Shown: positions 1 through 7,424 of the stretch, one piece after another
How the letters are laid out: each line of letters starts with the position of its first letter
Numbering within the stretch: position 1 is the first letter of the stretch
Assembly: GCA_018623655.1 (NCBI GenBank)
Contig: JAAZVG010000058.1
Location: 1-8,633, forward strand
DNA from: Flavobacteriaceae bacterium
Lineage (GTDB): Bacteria > Bacteroidota > Bacteroidia > Flavobacteriales > Flavobacteriaceae
Reading direction: 5' to 3'
Length of the DNA: 8,633 nt
Made by a program: the position numbers and the translations under genes
The notes under the pieces: generated by a model
The model's input: the letters and a program-made list of their open reading frames with translations, nothing else
Database searches by the model: none
What the model was told of the DNA's origin: nothing

Positions 1-3000
1 AAGCTATTTTTGAAAAAAGTATTTCTGAACGAGAAGGGGCTAAGAGCTATGTCTTTTTTGAGGGTCCTCCTTCGGCGAACGGCATGCCGGGTATTCACCA
101 CGTAATGGCCCGTACCATTAAGGATATTTACCCCCGATACAAAACAATGAAAGGCTTTCAAGTAAAGCGTAAGGCGGGATGGGATACACACGGTTTGCCT
201 GTTGAATTAGGTGTTGAGAAGGAGCTAGGAATTACTAAAGAAGCCATTGGTAAAACCATCAGTGTTGCTGAGTATAACGAGGCTTGTAAGCGAGCAGTAA
301 TGAAATACACCGACGTTTGGAATTCGCTTACTGAACAAATCGGATACTGGGTAGACATGCAAGATCCGTACATTACCTACACTTCGAAATACATGGAGTC
401 GGTATGGTGGCTGTTGAAACAGATTTACGATAAGGGGTTACTTTACAAGGGCTATACCGTACAACCTTATTCACCTAAAGCAGGAACAGGGTTAAGCTCA
501 CATGAGCTCAACCAACCTGGCACGTATCAGGATATTACCGACACGACAATTACCGCTCAGTTCAAGGCGATTAAAGAAACATTGCCAGAAAATATTGCAA
601 CGCTTTCAGAAAAGCCAGTTTATTTTTTGGCATGGACAACAACCCCGTGGACTTTACCTTCAAACACCGCCCTTACTGTTGGTCCAAAAATTAGGTATTC
701 ACTGATAAGAACGTTCAATCAATATACCTTTGAACCTATTGAAGTAATCATCGCCGATGCACTGATTGAAAAGCAGTTCGGAAAAAAATACGAGCGCGTA
801 AATGAAGAAAGCGAATTGTCAGCCTATGATTCTGGAGCCAAGAAAATACCTTATTTGGTGCTTGGAAGTTGTACAGGTAAAGAATTAGAAAGCGCTCGTT
901 ATGAGCAGCTTCTTGACTTTGTATTACCCTATGACGCTCCTGAAAATGCTTTCAGAGTGATCCTCGGAGATTTCGTAACCACTGAGGATGGTACGGGGAT
1001 CGTTCATACCGCGCCGACTTTTGGTGCAGATGATGCCAATGCGGCACGTGCGGCAACTCCGCCAGTTCCTGCAATGCTGGTTCAAGATGAAAACAAGAAT
1101 TTAGTTCCGCTAGTAGACCTTGAAGGTAAGTTTCGACCTGAGGTTGGACCTTACGCGGGTAAATATGTGAAAAATGCCTACTACGATATCGAGCCTGAGA
1201 AGTCTGTAGATGTCGAAATTGCTATTCAACTAAAAACTGAAAATAAGGCTTTCAAAGTAGAAAAATATGTTCACTCTTATCCAAACTGTTGGAGAACGGA
1301 TAAACCGATTTTATATTACCCGCTCGATTCGTGGTTTATCAAAGCAACCGCGGTTAAGGATCGAATGTACGAGCTGAATCAAGAGATCAACTGGAAACCA
1401 AAAGCTACCGGTACTGGTCGTTTCGGAAATTGGCTCGCCAATGCGAATGACTGGAACTTGTCTCGTTCTCGCTATTGGGGAATTCCGCTTCCTATTTGGA
1501 GAACTGAAGATGGCTCAGAGGAACGTATAATAGGTTCTGTAGCTGAATTGAAAGAGGCGGTTGCCGAATCAGTGAGTGCAGGACTCATGAAAGAAAATCC
1601 ATTCGCTTCGTTTGACTCGACAGACATGAGCGATGCTAATTATGCTCAAATTGATCTGCACAAACACGTAGTTGATAAGATTATACTATGCTCATCAAGT
1701 GGAGCTCCTATGCATCGTGAGTCTGATCTTATTGATGTTTGGTTTGATAGTGGTTCGATGCCTTATGCTCAGTGGCACTATCCATTTGAGAATAAAGAAC
1801 TAGTAGATAATGAGGTTGCCTATCCGGCAGACTTCATCGCTGAAGGAGTAGACCAGACTAGAGGATGGTTCTATACACTCCACGCCATCTCTACGCTAGT
1901 ATTCGATAAAATTGCCTACAAAAATGTGGTTTCTAACGGATTGGTTCTTGACAAGAATGGCAAAAAAATGTCGAAACGTTTAGGGAATGCGATTGACCCT
2001 TTTGAAACAATCAAAGCGTATGGGCCGGATGCGACACGTTGGTATATGATTAACAACGCCAATCCTTGGGACAACTTAAAGTTTGATCTAGAAGGAGTTG
2101 CTGAGGTAAAGCGCAAATTTTTCGGAACCCTTTACAACACGTATTCTTTCTTTGCGCTCTATGCGAATATTGACGGTTTCACCGGCAACGAGGATCAAAT
2201 TCAAGTCTCAGAGCGACCAGAACTCGATCGTTGGATTCTTTCTGAATTGAATACGCTGATAGAAGAAGTAGATGCTTGTTTTGAGCAGTACGATGCAACT
2301 CGAGCTACTCGACTCATTTCTGATTTCGTTCAAGAGAATCTCAGTAACTGGTATGTGCGTCTCGGTCGCCGCCGCTTCTGGAAGGGTTCTTTTGGTATTG
2401 ATAAGTTGGCTGCTTACCAAACGCTTTCACACGTATTAAAAACAACAGCCCAGCTTATTGCTCCTGTTGCTCCCTTCTTTGCAGAACGACTATACAGTGA
2501 TTTAAATGGGTCAGAAAGCGTGCACCTATCTATTTTCCCAGCCGCTGATACAGCCCTTATCGATAAAACCTTAGAGGAAAAAATGCAACTCGCACAAAAG
2601 GTGAGTTCGCTTGTCCTATCGATTCGTCAAAAAGAAAAAATTAAGGTTCGTCAACCCCTTCAAAGAGTATTAATTCCTTTAAATAAGTCGGTTTCTAAGG
2701 AGGCCCTAGTAGCTGTTTCAGAACTTATTCGTTCAGAAGTCAATGTAAAAGAGGTAAATCTACTTGAAGATGCTTCGGACATTTTGGTCAAGGAAATCAA
2801 GCCCAACTTTAAAGCCTTAGGACCAAAGTATGGTCCTAAAATGAAACAGGTTGCTGCTTCAATCTCGGCGTTAGACCAAGAACAGATACAACAATTCGAG
2901 CAAGAGGAGATTTTTACCATTTCAGTAGATAATGCCCCGATTGAACTTTCGTTAGAGGACGTTCTTATTACCAATAAGGATGTTGAAGGTTGGTTAGTTG

Positions 3001-3308
3001 CTACTCACGGAGCATTGACTGTGGCACTCGATGTATCACTTAATGAAACCTTGATTTATGAAGGCATTGCTCGTGAATTAGTGAATCGTATTCAAAATTT
3101 GAGAAAGGATTCTGGACTTGAAGTAACAGATAAAATTTTGCTTTATATTGGGGCCACCGATAAAGTCAATGAGGCTGTTTCTTCGAACCTAGATTATTTG
3201 ATGCAAGAGACGCTATGTGAAGAACTCGAATTAATTGAAGGCTTAGATAAAGGGATAGCTGTTAGTTTTGACGATATTGAAACTCAACTATATCTAGAAA
3301 AAAAATAA
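1..3308 (+). CDS. ileS: Isoleucyl-tRNA synthetase, type 2, 5'-truncated by window edge
   Basis: Cytoplasmic class I synthetase that charges tRNA-Ile and edits misactivated valine. The reading frame is open from base 3, so the ATG at 84 is internal; 1101 residues are visible and probably only some 20 N-terminal residues are missing. Seen in order: the ATP-binding signature as GIHH (90-101) after EGPPSANGMP, the CP1 editing-domain threonine-rich stretch WTTTPWTLPSN (633-665), the editing motif GTGIVHTAPTFGADD ending in the conserved Asp (990-1034), DVWFDSGS, EGVDQTRGWFY, and KMSKR (1965-1979). The C-terminal part is long and eukaryote-like, without the cysteine-rich zinc finger of E. coli-type enzymes, which fits IleS type 2. 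The HIGH motif has Gly and His exchanged at positions 1 and 3, a form known in Bacteroidota IleS. It is the first gene visible in an operon with the DksA-like gene 6 nt downstream. Confidence 0.97.
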   Translation, partial: AIFEKSISEREGAKSYVFFEGPPSANGMPGIHHVMARTIKDIYPRYKTMKGFQVKRKAGWDTHGLPVELGVEKELGITKEAIGKTISVAEYNEACKRAVMKYTDVWNSLTEQIGYWVDMQDPYITYTSKYMESVWWLLKQIYDKGLLYKGYTVQPYSPKAGTGLSSHELNQPGTYQDITDTTITAQFKAIKETLPENIATLSEKPVYFLAWTTTPWTLPSNTALTVGPKIRYSLIRTFNQYTFEPIEVIIADALIEKQFGKKYERVNEESELSAYDSGAKKIPYLVLGSCTGKELESARYEQLLDFVLPYDAPENAFRVILGDFVTTEDGTGIVHTAPTFGADDANAARAATPPVPAMLVQDENKNLVPLVDLEGKFRPEVGPYAGKYVKNAYYDIEPEKSVDVEIAIQLKTENKAFKVEKYVHSYPNCWRTDKPILYYPLDSWFIKATAVKDRMYELNQEINWKPKATGTGRFGNWLANANDWNLSRSRYWGIPLPIWRTEDGSEERIIGSVAELKEAVAESVSAGLMKENPFASFDSTDMSDANYAQIDLHKHVVDKIILCSSSGAPMHRESDLIDVWFDSGSMPYAQWHYPFENKELVDNEVAYPADFIAEGVDQTRGWFYTLHAISTLVFDKIAYKNVVSNGLVLDKNGKKMSKRLGNAIDPFETIKAYGPDATRWYMINNANPWDNLKFDLEGVAEVKRKFFGTLYNTYSFFALYANIDGFTGNEDQIQVSERPELDRWILSELNTLIEEVDACFEQYDATRATRLISDFVQENLSNWYVRLGRRRFWKGSFGIDKLAAYQTLSHVLKTTAQLIAPVAPFFAERLYSDLNGSESVHLSIFPAADTALIDKTLEEKMQLAQKVSSLVLSIRQKEKIKVRQPLQRVLIPLNKSVSKEALVAVSELIRSEVNVKEVNLLEDASDILVKEIKPNFKALGPKYGPKMKQVAASISALDQEQIQQFEQEEIFTISVDNAPIELSLEDVLITNKDVEGWLVATHGALTVALDVSLNETLIYEGIARELVNRIQNLRKDSGLEVTDKILLYIGATDKVNEAVSSNLDYLMQETLCEELELIEGLDKGIAVSFDDIETQLYLEKK

Positions 3309-3314
3309 AATCTT

Positions 3315-3692
3315 ATGTCAGAAGTAGTAAGATATTCAGATGCAGACTTGAAAGAATTCAAGACGCTGATTGAAGAGAAAATTGTAAAAGCAACAGACGA
3401 TCTTGAATTGATTAGGAGTGCTTATATGAATGACCTAAATAACGGGACTGATGATACATCGCCGACCTTTAAGGCATTTGAAGAAGGCTCTGAAACCATG
3501 AGCAAAGAGGCAAATACCCAGCTCGCTTTGCGTCAAGAGAAATTCATTCGCGATTTAAAAAATGCACTGGTAAGAATTGAAAACAAATCTTATGGGGTGT
3601 GTAGAGTGACGGGTAAACTGATTTCTAAAGAGCGTTTGAAGCTCGTTCCGCATGCAACCTTGAGCATTGAAGCCAAGAAGATGCAGCGCTAG
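3315..3692 (+). CDS. TraR/DksA-family protein lacking zinc-finger cysteines
   Basis: A 125-residue protein of the DksA type, which in proteobacteria binds the RNA polymerase secondary channel and works with ppGpp. The predicted layout is a helix at about residues 8-45, an acidic loop (TDDTSPTFKAFEEG, 45-58) where the coiled-coil tip should be, a second helix at about 60-92, and a C-terminal globule with YGVCRVTGKLISKERL followed by VPHATLSIEAK. Only one cysteine (C96) of the four zinc ligands remains, so it probably does not bind zinc in the classical way; this degenerate form is usual in Bacteroidota. The tip also lacks the DxxDxA motif of E. coli DksA. It starts 6 nt after the ileS stop, with no clear Shine-Dalgarno sequence, and its TAG overlaps the GTG start of the next gene. 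Family assignment is firm; the regulatory role is inferred. Confidence 0.9.
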   Translation: MSEVVRYSDADLKEFKTLIEEKIVKATDDLELIRSAYMNDLNNGTDDTSPTFKAFEEGSETMSKEANTQLALRQEKFIRDLKNALVRIENKSYGVCRVTGKLISKERLKLVPHATLSIEAKKMQR

Positions 3693-4309
3693 TGAAAACT
3701 CAGATTCTTTTTCTCATTCTCCTAGTTCAGGGATCACTTTTTGCACAATCGAAGTGGCAAAAGATAATTGATGCCCCAGAGGTTCACTCGCTTTCAATTG
3801 AACTTGGGTTCATTCAAAATCTGCTTGTTTCGACCGGCAGCTCTGATCAATATGTCATTAAGACCACGAGCGAAGGAGAATATAGAGATCAGGTTATGTT
3901 AGTGTCAAAAGAGGTTGATCAGTGGCTTGAAATTTATCCGCAATGGGCTCCTTCGTTTATAGCCCCTAATGATAAACTGAGTGCACATAAAGTTCGTGCT
4001 CTAAATCTTGAGCTTATTGTTCCTAAAGGAAAGACGCTTGAAATCAGAGGAGAGCGCGCTGTAGTATCTGTGTTGGGAGAATACAAGGAAGTTATTTTGC
4101 GTTTGGGATCGGGTAGAGTTAATTTAGAATACGCTTCTGAAGAAAGCGATATTCGAACTGATTCTGCCGATGTTTTTCTTACTGTTCCTTATGGAGATAT
4201 TCATGCTTCTAGTATTGAGGGGAAGGTGATTGGGAGTATTCCACTAAACACAAGATTTCATTATAGGTTAGCTTCAGAAAAAGGATCAATCTACTTAAAC
4301 AAAGCCTAA
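3692..4309 (+). CDS. Exported protein of unknown function, beta-rich adhesin-like
   Basis: A 205-residue protein that I cannot place in a named family with confidence. It opens with a clear Sec signal peptide (hydrophobic residues 5-16, likely cleavage after LFA at 18) and continues as a soluble beta-rich chain. From about residue 100 the pattern of short alternating strands (LNLELIVPKGKTLEIRG, VVSVLGEYKEVILRLGSG, DIRTDSADVFLTVPYGDI) resembles the repeated strands of DUF4097/'putative auto-transporter adhesin head' proteins, although no diagnostic motif is present. It has no lipobox and no second membrane segment, so a periplasmic or surface location is inferred. The start is the GTG at 3692 overlapping the upstream stop (TAGTG); it places the signal peptide exactly at the N-terminus. 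Its own TAA overlaps the lspA ATG (TAATG), which implies translational coupling on both sides. Confidence 0.75.
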   Translation: MKTQILFLILLVQGSLFAQSKWQKIIDAPEVHSLSIELGFIQNLLVSTGSSDQYVIKTTSEGEYRDQVMLVSKEVDQWLEIYPQWAPSFIAPNDKLSAHKVRALNLELIVPKGKTLEIRGERAVVSVLGEYKEVILRLGSGRVNLEYASEESDIRTDSADVFLTVPYGDIHASSIEGKVIGSIPLNTRFHYRLASEKGSIYLNKA

Positions 4310-4932
4310 TGAATTTAAAGAAAACTATCCTTCTTGCTGTCATTATATTGGTACTTGATCAGTGGTCTAAAATTTTTATCAAAACACATTTCTTTTATCA
4401 AGAAGAAATTGAGGTATTCAGTTGGTTCAAGATTTTTTTCATTGAAAATAGGGGCGCTGCCTGGGGGACTCAGCTGAGTGATTTTCTTCCTATTAGTGAG
4501 CGCAGTGCCAAATTTGGACTTACTATATTTAGACTTTTTGCAATAGTTGGGATTGCCATATGGGGCTATCGTTCGGCTCTTAAAAAAGCACCTTCGCTAT
4601 TACTTATTGCCATTGCCCTAATATTCTCTGGCGCTTTGGGTAATATTATCGATTCGGTATTTTACGGAAAGCTATTTACAGTAAGTACGCCCTATTCTGT
4701 GGCAACCTTCGCCTGGGAGTCTTCGATCGGAGGTTATGACAACTTCTTTTATGGGCGCGTAGTAGATATGCTTTACTTTCCACTTATTGATACGAACTGG
4801 CCGGATTGGATGCCTTGGGTAGGCTCAAAACCATTCAAATTCTTTCAACCTGTTTTTAATATTGCTGATAGCGCAATTAGCATTGGAGTATTCATCATTA
4901 TTGCCTTTAATAAGAGAGTCTTTCCTAATTAA
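4309..4932 (+). CDS. lspA: Lipoprotein signal peptidase II (prolipoprotein signal peptidase)
   Basis: Inner-membrane aspartyl protease that cuts the signal peptide from diacylglyceryl-modified prolipoproteins. Four hydrophobic segments lie near residues 4-16, 69-88, 96-114 and 186-201. Conserved blocks are LDQWSK (16-21), NRGAAWG (47-53), GALGNIID (108-115), GRVVDM with catalytic D153, and FNIADS with catalytic D187. At 207 residues it is longer than the E. coli enzyme (164): the spacing from GNIID to VVD is 38 residues instead of 9, and from VVD to NIAD 34 instead of 18, so two insertions rich in aromatic residues flank the first catalytic Asp. The start ATG overlaps the preceding TAA (TAATG). 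The final 8 nt overlap the end of the oppositely oriented cyclo-ligase gene. Placement after ileS and a dksA-like gene is common in flavobacteria. Confidence 0.96.
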   Translation: MNLKKTILLAVIILVLDQWSKIFIKTHFFYQEEIEVFSWFKIFFIENRGAAWGTQLSDFLPISERSAKFGLTIFRLFAIVGIAIWGYRSALKKAPSLLLIAIALIFSGALGNIIDSVFYGKLFTVSTPYSVATFAWESSIGGYDNFFYGRVVDMLYFPLIDTNWPDWMPWVGSKPFKFFQPVFNIADSAISIGVFIIIAFNKRVFPN

Positions 4933-5491
4933 ACTCGAAATTAGAAGTTGGTGTAATTAGCCAATCAAGGGGTTGGTCATGAGGTTCTAGCGCGTCTATA
5001 TCTTCTACAGGCTCTAATAAGCTTAGTCCTATGGTGATTACATCAGGCCTGCAATCTGCTATGAATCGATCGTAGTATCCCTTACCGTATCCGATACGCC
5101 CCCCTTTGAGATCACCAATTAGTAGTGGAACAAACACTACATCGATACTATTCGTTTCAATGGTGATACCATCAACAGGTTCTAAAATTCCCCAATGATT
5201 CTCTGCAAGTTTTGTTTGATCTTCAAGTAGATAGTTAGTTAGGCTTCTGTCTTGATGCGCTTTAGGTAAGACGATACGCTTGTCTTTTCCTTGCAGCGCG
5301 CTTAACAGACCTTCGGTATTGACCTCATTCTGCTTTACGATAGGTAGAAAAACATGATAAGTAGTCTTTTCCCAAATGGGGAGATTTAAGAGCCGATTGA
5401 TAATCTTAAGACTTAATGATTCAACAGCTTCTTTAGAATAAGATTTTCGTTTTTCTTTCGCCCATTTTCTTAATTCGTCTTTGCCTCTCAT
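4925..5491 (-). CDS. 5-formyltetrahydrofolate cyclo-ligase (5,10-methenyl-THF synthetase)
   Basis: Cytoplasmic enzyme that uses ATP to convert 5-formyltetrahydrofolate to 5,10-methenyltetrahydrofolate, returning the storage/inhibitory folate to the one-carbon pool (ygfA/fau in E. coli). The 188 residues match the family's usual size. The N-terminal basic helix (KDELRKWAKEKRKSYS, residues 4-19) corresponds to the phosphate-binding start of the family. The signature GRIGYGKGYYDRF lies at 131-143, preceded by VFVPLLIGDLKG, and the ending DWLITP (176-181) is also typical. The ATG at 5491 is the only sensible start; a promoter-like box TAGTTTTA ends 4 nt upstream of it. The gene is divergent from uvrC and convergent with lspA, whose stop it overlaps, so it is a single-gene transcription unit within this window. 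Confidence 0.94.
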   Translation of the reverse strand: MRGKDELRKWAKEKRKSYSKEAVESLSLKIINRLLNLPIWEKTTYHVFLPIVKQNEVNTEGLLSALQGKDKRIVLPKAHQDRSLTNYLLEDQTKLAENHWGILEPVDGITIETNSIDVVFVPLLIGDLKGGRIGYGKGYYDRFIADCRPDVITIGLSLLEPVEDIDALEPHDQPLDWLITPTSNFEFN

Positions 5492-5495
5492 AGGG

Positions 5496-5503
5496 TAAAA
5501 CTA
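5496..5503 (-). promoter_or_regulatory. Candidate -7 box for the cyclo-ligase gene
   Basis: On the minus strand the octamer reads TAGTTTTA, one mismatch from the Bacteroidota consensus TAnnTTTG, and it ends 4 nt before the ATG. No convincing -33 TTG stands at the usual 17-23 nt; the nearest TTG on this strand is 15 nt away. If used, the mRNA would begin at or next to the start codon. Confidence 0.4.
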
Positions 5504-5525
5504 TCTAAAAAATCAAATCAATCCC

Positions 5526-5533
5526 TACTTTTA
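5526..5533 (+). promoter_or_regulatory. Candidate -7 box for uvrC
   Basis: The octamer TACTTTTA is one mismatch from TAnnTTTG and ends 4 nt before the uvrC ATG. It mirrors the box on the opposite strand at 5496-5503, including the following CC. I see no TTG at the expected -33 distance, so the site is supported mainly by its position in a 46-nt divergent gap that must hold promoters for both genes. Confidence 0.4.
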
Positions 5534-5537
5534 CCTA

Positions 5538-7334
5538 ATGGTAGAGAAGGAAAATCCGATCAAAATTCAGGTACAGGCACTGCCCGATGAACCTGGGGTT
5601 TACCATTTCTATGACCAGAATCAGCGCATTCTATATGTCGGTAAGGCAAAAAATCTAAAAAAACGCGTATCCTCTTACTTCACGAAAAACTATGCTAGCG
5701 GTAAGACCCGAGTGATGGTGGGTAAGATTAAAGAGATTCGTCACGTTGTCGTGGCTAATGAATCAGATGCTCTACTTCTTGAAAATAGTATGATTAAGCA
5801 GCACCAGCCCAGATACAATGTGCTGCTTAAAGACGATAAAACATACCCTTGGATTTGTGTTAAGAACGAGCGATTCCCAAGGGTTTTTAGTACTCGAAAG
5901 AAAATTGAGGACGGTTCACTTTATTTCGGACCCTACACTTCGATGAAGACCGTTAGAGCTCTTCTTGAGCTTATCCGAAATGTATATACGCTAAGAACCT
6001 GTAATTACGAACTTTCAGATGCGCAGATAGCATCGGGCAAGGTGAAGCTCTGTTTAGAATATCATATAGGAAATTGTGCAGGCCCCTGTCAAGGGTATCA
6101 ATTAGAAGCAGAGTATGCGGAGCAAATTGAGGCTATTGTTGCCATTTTAAAGGGGAATTTAAAACCCTCACTTCGAATGCTTAATGAGCGGATGAAACGG
6201 TATGCCACTGCAATGGAATTTGAAAAGGCTCAACAAATTAAGGAGCGTATTGAGGCTCTTAATAAACATCAGTCGAAGTCACAGGTGGTAAACCCGAAAA
6301 TTACTGATCTCGAAGTGTATTCGATTCTAAGTGATCAGACACATGCTTATGTGAACTTCATGCAAATTAATGATGGGGCGATCGTCTATTCTCACACCCT
6401 TGAGATGAAGAAGCAACTCGACGAGACCGAAGAAGAATTGTTATCTGTTGCTATTGTAGAGATTCGACGTCGTTTTAACTCAGTGTCGAAAACCATTCTG
6501 CTCCCCTTTATTGTGTCTGTTGCTGAAGCTATTAAGGTTGAGGTTCCTAAGCTCGGTGATAAGAAAAGCCTTGTAGATCTCTCGTTAAGAAACGCGAAAT
6601 TTTTTAGACAAGATCGATTCAAGCAAATGAAGGTGGTTGACCCTGATCGTCACACTAAGCGGATTTTAAGTCAGATGAAAGAGGACTTACATCTTTCAGA
6701 AGATCCCGTTCACATAGAGTGTTTCGATAATTCAAACCTGCAGGGAACCAACCCAGCTTCAGCTTGTGTTGTGTTCAAAAACGCAAAGCCTTCGAAGGCC
6801 GACTACCGAAAGTTTACCATTAAGAGTGTAGAAGGACCTAATGATTTTGCAAGTATGGAAGAAGTGGTGTTTCGTCGTTATCGAAGATTGCTTCAAGAGC
6901 GCGAGCCTCTGCCACAATTGATTGTTATTGACGGCGGAAAAGGACAACTTTCTTCTGCCTTAAAATCGCTAGAAGTATTAGGTCTTAGAGGAAAAATTGC
7001 GATCATCGGAATTGCCAAAAGACTTGAGGAAATCTATTTTCCCGGAGATTCACTACCCCTATACCTCGACAAGAAATCAGAGACTCTAAAGATTATTCAG
7101 CAGCTGAGAAATGAGGCACACCGCTTTTCTCTAAAACACCACAGAGAGAAACGCAGCGCAACTGCGATACAGTCTGAATTAGAAGAAATTCCAGGAATAG
7201 GCCCAGCCATCGCGGCGAAACTGCTTAAAGAATTTAAAAGTGTAAAGCAGATCAAACAACGCAGTATTGGTGAACTCGAACAGGTGGTTAGCAGCTCATT
7301 AGCATCAAAAATTCACGCTTATTTCCAGACTTAA
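5538..7334 (+). CDS. uvrC: UvrABC excinuclease subunit C
   Basis: The nuclease of nucleotide excision repair: recruited by UvrB at a lesion, it cuts the damaged strand on both sides. All parts are present in 598 residues, a normal length. The GIY-YIG domain (about 14-98) has GVY at 20-22, YVG at 33-35, R43 and the metal-binding E82. Four cysteines (C155, C172, C180, C184) match the iron-sulfur cluster ligands. The UVR motif for UvrB contact lies at about 214-241. The RNase H-like second nuclease has D397 (ECFDNSN), D465 (VIDGGKGQ) and H528 (RNEAHRF) as its catalytic triad. A helix-hairpin-helix pair for DNA binding occupies about 547-597 (LEEIPGIGPAIAAKLL). The block usually written RDEAHRF reads RNEAHRF here, which I believe is common in this phylum. 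The ATG 4 nt after a promoter-like box gives the standard N-terminus. Confidence 0.97.
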   Translation: MVEKENPIKIQVQALPDEPGVYHFYDQNQRILYVGKAKNLKKRVSSYFTKNYASGKTRVMVGKIKEIRHVVVANESDALLLENSMIKQHQPRYNVLLKDDKTYPWICVKNERFPRVFSTRKKIEDGSLYFGPYTSMKTVRALLELIRNVYTLRTCNYELSDAQIASGKVKLCLEYHIGNCAGPCQGYQLEAEYAEQIEAIVAILKGNLKPSLRMLNERMKRYATAMEFEKAQQIKERIEALNKHQSKSQVVNPKITDLEVYSILSDQTHAYVNFMQINDGAIVYSHTLEMKKQLDETEEELLSVAIVEIRRRFNSVSKTILLPFIVSVAEAIKVEVPKLGDKKSLVDLSLRNAKFFRQDRFKQMKVVDPDRHTKRILSQMKEDLHLSEDPVHIECFDNSNLQGTNPASACVVFKNAKPSKADYRKFTIKSVEGPNDFASMEEVVFRRYRRLLQEREPLPQLIVIDGGKGQLSSALKSLEVLGLRGKIAIIGIAKRLEEIYFPGDSLPLYLDKKSETLKIIQQLRNEAHRFSLKHHREKRSATAIQSELEEIPGIGPAIAAKLLKEFKSVKQIKQRSIGELEQVVSSSLASKIHAYFQT

Positions 7335-7379
7335 TTTTACTTGATTTATATAGATGATAATCAGAACGTTAAAGTCGGG

Positions 7380-7396
7380 TTAAAAAGCATTTTTAA
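7380..7396. repeat. AT-only inverted repeat downstream of uvrC
   Basis: TTAAAAA and TTTTTAA are perfect 7-base arms around a GCA loop, beginning 46 nt after the uvrC stop. Without GC pairs the hairpin would be weak, so it is unlikely to be an efficient terminator. It could be a protein-binding palindrome or a chance product of AT-rich spacer DNA. Confidence 0.3.
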
Positions 7397-7411
7397 ATTA
7401 ATGTCTCTCCG

Positions 7412-7419
7412 TAACTTTG
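7412..7419 (+). promoter_or_regulatory. Perfect TAnnTTTG -7 box in the uvrC downstream gap
   Basis: TAACTTTG matches all six fixed bases of the Bacteroidota -7 consensus. There is no start codon of a credible gene just after it; instead a strong terminator ends about 100 nt downstream. No TTG lies 17-23 nt upstream, which lowers confidence. It could drive a short noncoding transcript or be a chance match in AT-rich DNA. Confidence 0.35.
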
Positions 7420-7424
7420 ATATA

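Noticed and set aside
84..86. ATG at 84 as the true ileS start.
   Set aside because: The frame is open upstream to base 3 and encodes the conserved FFEGPPSANG block, so the real start is outside the window.
2817..2839. Perfect 9-bp inverted repeat TTAGGACCA / TGGTCCTAA inside ileS, considered as an internal terminator or operator.
   Set aside because: It encodes the duplicated GPK-Y-GPK residues of a conserved IleS block and is not followed by a T-run, so it is best explained by protein sequence.
2660..2974. Antisense open frame of 104 codons opposite ileS.
   Set aside because: It lies wholly within a strongly conserved gene, has a serine-rich composition typical of shadow frames, and shows no promoter or domain.
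6031..6095. Cysteine cluster in UvrC considered as a sign of a fused zinc domain.
   Set aside because: The four cysteines match the known conserved iron-sulfur ligands of UvrC.
7380..7396. TTAAAAA-GCA-TTTTTAA as the uvrC terminator.
   Set aside because: The stem has no GC pairs and would be too weak; a far stronger terminator follows at 7489-7523.
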